A stretch of DNA of 64,000 nt from Ixodes scapularis. Taxonomy: Eukaryota; Arthropoda; Arachnida; Ixodida; Ixodidae. Numbering within the stretch: position 1 is the stretch's first letter; each line of letters starts with the position of its first letter. The stretch covers positions 21,419,108-21,483,107 of the forward strand of contig NW_024609835.1 of NCBI RefSeq assembly GCF_016920785.2, in the 5' to 3' direction. Position numbers and translations under genes: made by a program. This document shows, one piece after another, positions 56,137-64,000 of this stretch. The notes under the pieces are model-generated. The model saw nothing but the letters and a program-made list of their open reading frames with translations. It searched no databases and was not told the DNA's origin.

Positions 56137-57107
56137 CAGTCTTGGGTAGTAACGCGTTACTGTAACTTCGTTACTTTTTTGGTAACTTGTAACTGTAACG
56201 AGTTACTTTTTAAAAATGTAACTTGTAACTGTAGTTCTATTACTTTTTTCTGAGGTGACGATGAACGTAGCGACGTTACTTTTGTCGTTACTTTCCAGTT
56301 TTGTTTATAAATAATATATCATTGAACGAGTACAATCTAGCTATTCCTTGCGCTTTCCAAATTGCCTGTTTTGACGCTGCGAATGTCAAGTTGGCCTTGA
56401 ACAAACTTGTGAACACGTTCTTCCTCGCGAGTCACGACCCGAATATAGCCACGTATAGATGTAATAAAAAGTCTAGTTATGTTTTGCAGGCGTTTGCACT
56501 TTTTGGGAGAACACTTACATCTTAGAATATCTTAAAGCCCTATCTTTGTTGCGGTTGTTCTTTTTTTCTGTGGAAACGCTTTTTAAACGGGTGAATCAAC
56601 CGTGGAACAACAATACACACGGAGGGCACTGCGAATGTTTCGTATTTTAATTATCGCCACTACTTCGCACTGCGCATGTTTCGTATATCGATTTGCGCCA
56701 CTACTCCGGCCTGGTGCAACAGTCGAGGCAAAATGTACTGCTGTTTGCGCGGGGTTTGCTTGTTGCTCTGGTTGCGCGGGGCCTGTTCAGCAAGGGCAGG
56801 GACGTGCTCGCCATCAAACGAGGGAAACTTTCAGGCACTATTTCCAAAAAGCAACTGCTGCTAAGTGTCAATATAAACTAAACAGCATGATTTCTCATTT
56901 TATGCAATAAGACTTGGTAAGGGGCGTTTCTAGTGTTTCATAAATTTTTCGCGTTATAAAAAAGTAACTGAAAAGTAACGTCGTTCCTACTAAAAGTAAC
57001 TTAACTGTAACGGGTTACTTTTTTGTAACGGTAACTTCGCTACCTTTTTACTGAAAGTAACTGTAACTGTAACGAATTACTTTTTAAAAGTAACTTACCC
57101 AAGACTG
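56137..57107. mobile_element. GTTAC-type transposon, TCTTGGGTA end variant
   Basis: The ends CAGTCTTGGGTAGTAACGCG and, inverted, CAGTCTTGGGTAAGTTACTT carry many GTAAC/GTTAC units. Flanking 8-mers CATATATC and CTTATATT agree at 6 of 8. The 970-bp interior has no transposase frame. Terminus and target length suggest a non-autonomous hAT. Confidence 0.7.
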
Positions 57108-60100
57108 CTTATATTGTGAGAAATCTGTAACGTCTAGTTTCTTGTAGACCACTTACTGCAATCCAGGGAAGGAGCTCCGCGAATGACAATTTCTGGAGTA
57201 TGTCTAGGCTGAAAGAAATAATCTACGTTGTGGAACTCAACATAACGTTTCACCATGCTCAGATCCACAGCGCAGAATGCTTTGTTAAGTCTAAACCTAC
57301 TTTTGGACCGTCATTCGCTATCATTCTGTCATCGCCATTTATTATTAGCATTAGCTCTCATTAGACATAGCCATCATTAGCAACTTTTTAACGCGTTAGC
57401 GTTAAGCAGCTCGTGTCGCGGAAAAACCGGCGACGGCGTCGGCGGGACGAAAAAATCCTGATTGGTCGATAAGGTCATGACGTCACACACTCTAAGAAAA
57501 AAATGGAGGGAAAAAGTAGCAACGGCGCGTCTTCCTCCCTTCTACTAACGCGCCCCCAAGCGGGCGCGAGGAAAGGGGAGGAACGAAACGGTTTTTCTCC
57601 TTCTCCAGGCAGACGGGAGAAAGCTTTCGCCCTCCCGACTCATCTTTCGGTCTCGTTTTTCGAGCAGGTCGCGCACGTTGTTTAATAAATCAATGTTAAG
57701 TTGATTGAGCTTCAGCGGCAGCGAAGGCCGCCTGCAATTTTGTTTTCTTGTCTAAACGTGCAGAGCATTTTGGATGCATTGACGTTTTCATCACTAATTT
57801 TATCAAACGAGCAAACGAAGCCGCCAGAAACAGCGAAGTTCCGGAGCAGTACCAGCAGCGCTACATACACTGGGTAAGATTGCCGTCTCTGGTTTCCGGG
57901 ACCCACGCGGAACTACAGTATTGGAACCACGCGGAACTGTGTCGGCGTTTTAGACTTTATGGAAATCGCAGGAACTGCTTCCAAGGCAGGCAGGTTTTGC
58001 TGCCGGCTGCCTGGGTGCCTTCCGTGCTAAATTCGGTTTCGTTTTCCCGTGCCAAGTGCCAACCGGCCATCAACGTGGTTCTGTATTTCTGCATGTCAGC
58101 AGCATAGCAGCAACATTGTGATGGCAGTGTTGTGCCTAGTGAACAGAAGACTGGAATTATCGTCGATGTGACCGTGTGTTCGCGTATCAGTGGTGTAACA
58201 AGATGAAATGACGTGAGCTGTCGGGCATTGATGCCGCTGGTCGGGCCGTGATTGGAGGGGCGGGGTATCGCAGGTTGTCATTCCGCTTTACATTAAAGCG
58301 TTTAAGACCACTTGAGGAATTAGGTGCAATCGATCGACGTGAGGGTATAGTCTTGTTGGAACGCTGGAATGAACTTAAGCTCTTATCGTACAGTGGCCAA
58401 TGTGACAGTCGGTTGTTTCCTTCCCGAGAGCGATTGTACTCTGGTGAAAGCACTGAACAACAGAAAATTATGACGGAAAGTACGTATATTTACAGCGAAA
58501 TTTTAACATTGAAAAAACAGGCAAAATAAAAAAAAAAAGCTATCCTTTATTTGGCTCTATAAATATACTATACGGTTCCTCGAGAAACTGCCCTCCAAGT
58601 GGCGCGCTGGGATGAGCACCTGAAGGTTTCGAGCTCGCCACGGCGTAGCTGTGTACACTTAACACCTGCCGCAAGTCGCGGCTTTGACTACATTCAAGTT
58701 GATCAAAAAGCATCCCTCCAGCTGAGTGAATATCCGCTCTACAGAGATTAATTCAAGACGGCAATTGCAGCCGTGCGCGAACAACACAAATAGAAAAACA
58801 ACACTACAATAAAAATGCTGGCTACAAAGGTCCATGCGGGAAAACAAACTCTTGGCTTGGAACCGAACTGGAGCGGCTCGATTTATTGGCTTTCAAATAA
58901 TTACGGCAATCGAGCGTTTTCTTTTTAATAAGAAATTCATCCCATGAGCCATTAAACATACTCTCAGTTGTATGACATTGCTGAAAAAAATAGAAACATG
59001 CTGGGAACAATTTTTATTGCTTAGGCAGTCACCGAAAAAAATCCGTACGTTCAAAACGACCAGTATAAAAGGCGGAAACGCAGAGCTCGGGAGTAGTGAT
59101 CGCGTTAGTGTGCGGTTGTATTCATGTTTCTACGTGCGACGCATGTGCATGCGCTCAATATATGTTCAGCTGATGCATGTAGTATGTTTACTACGTCTAC
59201 ATATGCGTATAATAGAGGTTCCCGAAGATCTCGAAGCGCAATGGTGGCGTGAGAAAATAAAAATATTTTTTGTAGAATATGAATTGGGCGGTACCTAGCA
59301 CTACCTAGCCTAGCTACTTGCGATTACTCTGCTTGACCCTGCCATCTGGGGGCAAGCGATTTAAGCTCCTTTTACACTACGCGGCTACGCCATAATTTCT
59401 TGTTACCGTGCTGAAATGAGCCAAGATGCTGTTTCGGATTTGCTTTTTTCGAGAGCGGCTTTTGGTGTTGCGGGCGAGTGGTTTACCACTCCTCCGTGAT
59501 GTGCGGTTGACGAAGGAATTGTGGCTCAAGGAATAGCAAAGGTAAGACATAGAGTGCGCAAACTGGGTGCCGGTTGTCTCCGTTTAACATCGCAGTGCTG
59601 ACGACGAGAAGACTGAGCGGCTGCATGCTTTCGAAACGTAAATTTCTTTACCTGCAGGGGGAAGCCGGCTTCGGAAATAAATACAGTTCGCGGAAAGCTC
59701 GTGCTACGTTTTTATTTGGTGCTCCTCTCGCTCCGTACAATAGAGTTAGTGTTCTCGCTAAGCCTTATTGAGCTCGATTCTCTCGATTCGTGGCCGCCAT
59801 ATAATGAGATGCAGGCGACGGAGGAAATTTTGCTCCCCTGCTTTAGGGACAAAAGTTTCTCCCTTTCTGAAAGAACATTAGCGTCAAAAGCGTTCCTCCC
59901 TTTAGGGAGGGCTATACTGTCCCTTTTTTCTAAAAGTACAGCCACATGACCTTGCGCGGGATTTTTGAACGACTCACAATGCTCACGTGAAGTGTGACGG
60001 AACGCGTAAAATGAGAGTGATTAAAACATGAGATGTAAGGCGAATTAAAGGTCGCGCCATATCTCGAATGATTTCACTTTGTAAAGTAATTACTTTCACT

Positions 60101-60115
60101 TAAAGGGAAAAAAAA
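57108..60115. other. Unclassified stretch
   Basis: Nothing coding is supported. An open frame at 57748-58107 (plus) has no recognisable domain, and the region 57400-57700 is GC-rich with GCGTTAGCGTTAA, a motif of repeat-like appearance. Confidence 0.35.
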
Positions 60116-60200
60116 AAATTTAGGCGGGATTCCAACCCGCGGCCCTTCGGTTGCGACACAGACACGCTACTGACAAGGCCACGCGGACAGACTTGCACAG
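60116..60200 (-). repeat. tRNA-like SINE head
   Basis: The minus strand reads GTCCGCGTGGCCTTGTCAGT and a B-box-like CGGGTTGGAATCCCGCC, then a T run. There is no closed acceptor stem, so a SINE fragment is more likely than a tRNA gene. Confidence 0.5.
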
Positions 60201-62100
60201 GTTGGGGACGGGCAGGAATCTATATGTTTAGCTATCGTGTTCCACCCTTAAAGGCGAAGATTAAGCGTCCTCCTGTAATTCTTAAGTAGGTAGGAAACAT
60301 TCTGGACCCTCTCTACTGTTCAGAACACGTTTATCGAATAAGAGCTTCGACCTATATTTGTGTGTGTAGCAGGAGTGATGCTGTTGTTATCTTACTCTAT
60401 GTTAACTACTATGTGAATATGTCGGCTCTTGCTTGATGCAATTTCATTAGTGTTAAAGTTATGATAATACAATTTTATATCGGTCGCTATTCTTGTCGTT
60501 TGTTTGTACACCTATAAAGGAGTTATAATAAAATATGCGTGAGTGATCACCAAATGGTTTTGTGATTTCAACTGCCACAAAGTGCAAACACTTCACCAGA
60601 ACTGGCTGAGCGGAGATTACCATTTCTGTAGTCTTCACATCTCTCTTTTTCAATAGACTGATCTCACTAAGCGTTGGGCGCATGCGTAAAGTCGCCATAA
60701 CTTTAGTTCACAGGAGGCAGACGGCCGCGCACGCGAGGGCTCGTGCCTTCTCGTGCTCTACACGTGAAGAGCTCCAGCGAGGTTATCGCACGTGCAAAAA
60801 GACTAAAGTTCCCTGGATGCATTGCGGCAGCGGTGGCGTAGTCGAACTGGCTGGTGAGATCGGTCTATTGCGTGGTACTGCCGGCCCTCAATCTTATTTT
60901 GATTTCACCTGGACAAATATGTTATTAAGTTTTCATTAACACCAATGGCCTAAACAACAGGGTATATAAGAATATTTTGGATTCAAAGCTAGTCGCAATC
61001 AAATCAGCAAAGAACGAAAGTGGTCTTAGTGGGCACTTTCGTGAACTCTCAGTTCTTTCCCATAATGTAAGAGACAATTGTTTGTGGTAAGTAGAAGGCG
61101 TCAGCGTGAATATTCACGAGAAGCGTGCATTTCTTCGTCAAGGAGGAAAAGGGGGGGGGGGGGGTGTTCCGATTAGCTCGATGCTTATTGGCGGAGCCAG
61201 GTGATGACGTCACACCCTTAGCTCGACGCTGATTCAGGTTTGACGTCGCGCACGTTGTCATGCTCTCTCCACGCTGATTGGCTGGTAATTGCGCAATAAC
61301 TCACGCGCCACCGCTCGCCCGCCAGACTGTGGTTGGGTGTCGTCGGAGAAACATCGGCGGCTATAAAGACAGAGAGCCAGGGGTTTAAAACCTGAGTTAG
61401 CGCCGGTATCTCCATGTCAGAAATTTTTATCGAGTGTATATGCCACGCGTTAAGCCAGTCGCGAAACGAAATGATGAAGAGCACGGACAGCGTAGACGCT
61501 ATTCCCAGAGGAATCGGACTGAAAAAGCACAGCAAATTCCTGAGCAATTGTGTTGAGCGAGGATCACCAAAATATTGTCATTGCATATATGTCACACGGT
61601 TCATGTGCAACACAATTGCCCCGTAATTCGCTACAAAATGTTATTCCTTGTGTCGAAAGAATGAACATCTTGACAAATCGCGAGGTATAAATTAGTAAGC
61701 TTTAAACTAAAAGCTCAATGTACGGATGTCTACCATTTCAATTTTAACACGAAGATGTAAAAGCAAACCAGGTGCCCATGAAATCAATCTCTTTCCAATC
61801 GAAGGCATTGCCTTAAATAAACAAGCAAAAAAGATATATAACAGACTTTTATGTTTTCAAGGTAAATACTGCAACAGAGAGGAATGCTTTACTACCAATA
61901 TGAGGAGGACAGTTACTGCGGCATTCCTTCAGCTTTTTGAGGAATACAATATAAATCCTCTTTGAGGCATGTTCATAGCGAGCACAGCCCAGCAGATGTG
62001 CAGTTACAACTCGAGATTTTTCACCGCCAGCAAGCACTTCAAAAGAACTTGTTGTTGGGCTAGTTGGTGGTGACTGTATTGTACCATGGTTAAAAGCGCT
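60201..62100. other. Unclassified stretch
   Basis: A 14-base G run (61151-61164) and nearby GC-rich sequence with TGACGTCA (about 61204) stand out. No gene is recognised. Confidence 0.35.
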
Positions 62101-62118
62101 AAAAAAAAAGACGCACAC

Positions 62119-63232
62119 AACATAGAAGACAAACACGGGCGCCACTCACAACTGTATTGGGAAAGGAAGATGGAAGTAGATATATATATATAAATCTGAT
62201 ACACTTATCGTCACCCAGGCTACTCATGCGCGAGATACAAGAGCATAAACACGTTTACCCCCCCCCCCCCCCCCCCCCATCCCCCTATGTATTTATCGAA
62301 AAAACGAATCTCAGCATTATACAATGCTATTGGCGTGTCGCTGACGCCCTTGGGTCCCCTCTTCCTGATAAAATATGCCTCTTGCAGTTCGCATGCCCTT
62401 GGTATTCTGCTTCTACCGAGAATGTTGGTATCACCGAATCGTGGCTCGCATTCGCAGGCCCTTCAGTGAGCGGGCAAATGTGCCCCGTCATTGGTCTTTA
62501 AATTTTGCGCGTGCTCTCTTAAACAGTCATTTTTAGCAACAATAGATCAGACGCTTGAGTAAGTACTCAATGATTTTAATGTTTTTAAAGGTTTTAGATA
62601 CGTAGACGACTTTTTGATTGTTTTTAGAAATCAAACTTCTTTGATGTAGCAACATGGGGTGGTCTCAGTTTTAGATGCTTTTAGACGACATTGTAAGGGC
62701 CTAACATTTTACACGTGAACTCCCTAACCAGGATCACCTACAGTTTTTAGACTTGAGCTTGAAGTTGCAGGAGGGACACGTGTGTTGGATGTATTCCCCA
62801 CGATCCCAAAAAACGCTCCTGCCATATGACTCTGCGCATTCTAAGGTGGTAAAAAATCCGCAAAATATAAAGAGAAATGACGGGGCACATTTGCCCGCGC
62901 ACTGTAGGGCCTGCAAATGCGAGCCACGCTTCGGTGACAACGAAATTCTCGGTAGAAGCGAGAATTCAAAAAGCACGCGAACTGCAAGAGGCTTATCTTA
63001 TCAAGAGGGGACCCCAGTGCGTCAGCGACAAGTCAATATCATTGTAAAATGTTGAGATTCGTTGTTGTTTGTTTTTTTTTTCGATAAATACGTGTAAACG
63101 GGTTTATGCTCTTGTATCTCGCGCATGAGTAGCCTGGGTGACGATAAGTGTATCAGATATATATACATATGTACTTCCATCTTCTTTTCCCAATATAGTT
63201 GTGAGTAGCGCCCGTGTTTGTCTTCTATCTTG
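62119..63232 (+). mobile_element. Penelope-like element fragment with inverted arms
   Basis: The centre encodes reverse-transcriptase pieces on the plus strand: FRYVDDFLIVFRN at 62593-62631 (catalytic YVDD at 62599-62610), then LQFLDLSLKLQEGHVCWMYS and PRSQKTLLPYDSAHSKVVK, a typical Penelope-like post-RT region. HCRACKCEPRF follows. The right arm (62880-63232) is repeated inverted at 62119-62505, including the stretch around CTCTTGCAGTTCGC and the terminal AGAAGACAAACACGGGCGC. Stops and frame changes make it inactive. Confidence 0.75.
62585..63055 (+). pseudogene. Penelope-like reverse transcriptase remnant
   Basis: Catalytic YVDD block, then after breaks the frame 62753-63055 carries LKLQEGHVCWMYSPRSQKTL and LPYDSAHSKVVKN, and then CRACKCEPRFGDNEILGRS, which resembles the Cys-rich linker preceding the GIY-YIG endonuclease in Penelope-like elements. 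The GIY-YIG domain itself is not present. The N-terminal RT is missing. Confidence 0.7.
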
Positions 63233-64000
63233 TGTACTGTCGTGAGCAAAAGTCTGGATAACACGGGAGCGCCGACCGAATTGCATCGCCGCGCTCCCTG
63301 ACGGCGCGGCGCCTGGTGCCGAGACCCGCGCAATGCGCACGCGCGTCCTTTCTTATCTGCTGGCCCACTCGTTCGCTCGCTTCAACGCGATGCGCTCCTG
63401 AGTGATTAAATGGGCGCTAGGTGCCGCCCCGGGAACCAAGATTCCGAGAGACTCGCGGTTGAACGGGCCAAGCGTATAGCAGAAGCCAACGGAGCCCTGG
63501 ACTAAGGGCACCGCCCAAGAACGAAGCAACGACCTCACTTCTTAAATAAAGTTTTTCTCTCTCTCTCTCTCTCTCCGCGCCACGCGCCGTTCGCGGATAT
63601 CTTTCCCGCGACTCGGCGACGTGTTAAAAACTGTCGCTTCCCTCCATTCGTTATTTTTAAGCTTCTCATCCTAAATTTGCCCCGGCTACAATGCAAACAG
63701 CTGCTGCTCAATTTATTATGCACGCGTTGTAAAGGGTCGAGAAGTCAATAAAACAACGAGAAAAAAATACATGGTACTGGCCACAAATTCTCAGCATAGT
63801 TGTTCGCGAAGTGACCTTATAATGTTCTGTTTGACATCAGCTGTGATGACTTGTACCGGAAGCCATAAAATAAAGCGGCTATGCAACGATTTCCGGAGAA
63901 TGGCCAAATAATTATAGGAGTTGTTCTCCAACACTTCTAAAGTAAAGAACAGAAAAGATATTTAGTCTGTGTGCCCCAAATTATAATTTTAAATAATAGC
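63233..64000. other. Unclassified right end with (CT)n
   Basis: GC-rich block 63250-63530, then AATAAAG and a CT run at 63556-63575. The AATAAA followed by pyrimidine repeat resembles the 3' end of a retroelement or LTR R-U5 region, but no other part is identifiable. Confidence 0.35.
63556..63575 (+). repeat. (CT)n microsatellite
   Basis: About ten CT units directly after AATAAAGTTTTT. Confidence 0.8.

Noticed and set aside
57748..58107. 119-codon plus-strand frame
   Set aside because: No recognisable motif, and composition changes along its length; not supportable as a gene.
60116..60200. tRNA gene
   Set aside because: B box present but no closed cloverleaf; scored as a SINE head.
47300..61210. 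Scattered TGACGTCA palindromes as CRE-type regulatory sites
   Set aside because: They are few, far from any supported promoter, and occur in repeats; no regulatory claim is justified.

Overview
The window is eukaryotic and most likely comes from a hard tick (Ixodida) or a close chelicerate relative. It is AT-rich, intron-dense and full of transposon debris. The decaying LINEs, Penelope-like element and gypsy-type gag look like families common in tick genomes, but that is recognition by eye, not a database match. There are no operons and no CRISPR array.

The one clear host protein gene is on the minus strand, from the start codon at 42622 to the stop at 21174. It is a multi-exon zinc transporter of the ZIP/SLC39 family, LIV-1 subfamily, closest in layout to vertebrate ZIP4/ZIP12. 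I resolve thirteen coding exons. In order they give a signal peptide, a cysteine-bearing helix-rich ectodomain, a PAL-motif domain whose histidine-rich loop has grown to a 690-nt exon of about 54 His in 230 residues, and eight membrane segments with the HEXPHEXGD metal-site signature (HELPHEFGD). Twelve of the thirteen coding segments join in phase. The exon 10/11 junction has two in-frame solutions, giving 847 or 853 aa. The intron after exon 8 begins with GC instead of GT.

A tRNA-Ser(AGA) gene lies on the plus strand inside intron 1 of the transporter (38783-38864), followed by a T-run terminator.

Layout: 1-2.1 kb unclassified plus small repeats; 2.1-6.8 kb a broken LINE (minus); 7.1-8.3 kb a 5'-truncated second LINE (minus); 8.3-17 kb mostly unclassified; 18.0-18.2 kb a gypsy-like gag remnant; 19.4-20.4 kb two foldback elements; 20.9-42.6 kb the ZIP gene, with TA-flanked and hAT-like miniature transposons, SINEs and a degenerate tandem array in its introns; 42.9-57 kb many foldback or nested miniature transposons; 62.1-63.2 kb a Penelope-like fragment with inverted arms; then a short (CT)n tract. 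Several repeat families occur at least twice in the window, which allows internal comparison.

No wholly novel system is evident. The strongest candidates for a second look are the giant His/Asp exon of the ZIP transporter and its splice anomalies, the inverted Penelope fragment, and the abutting TA-flanked elements at 44.5-46.0 kb.
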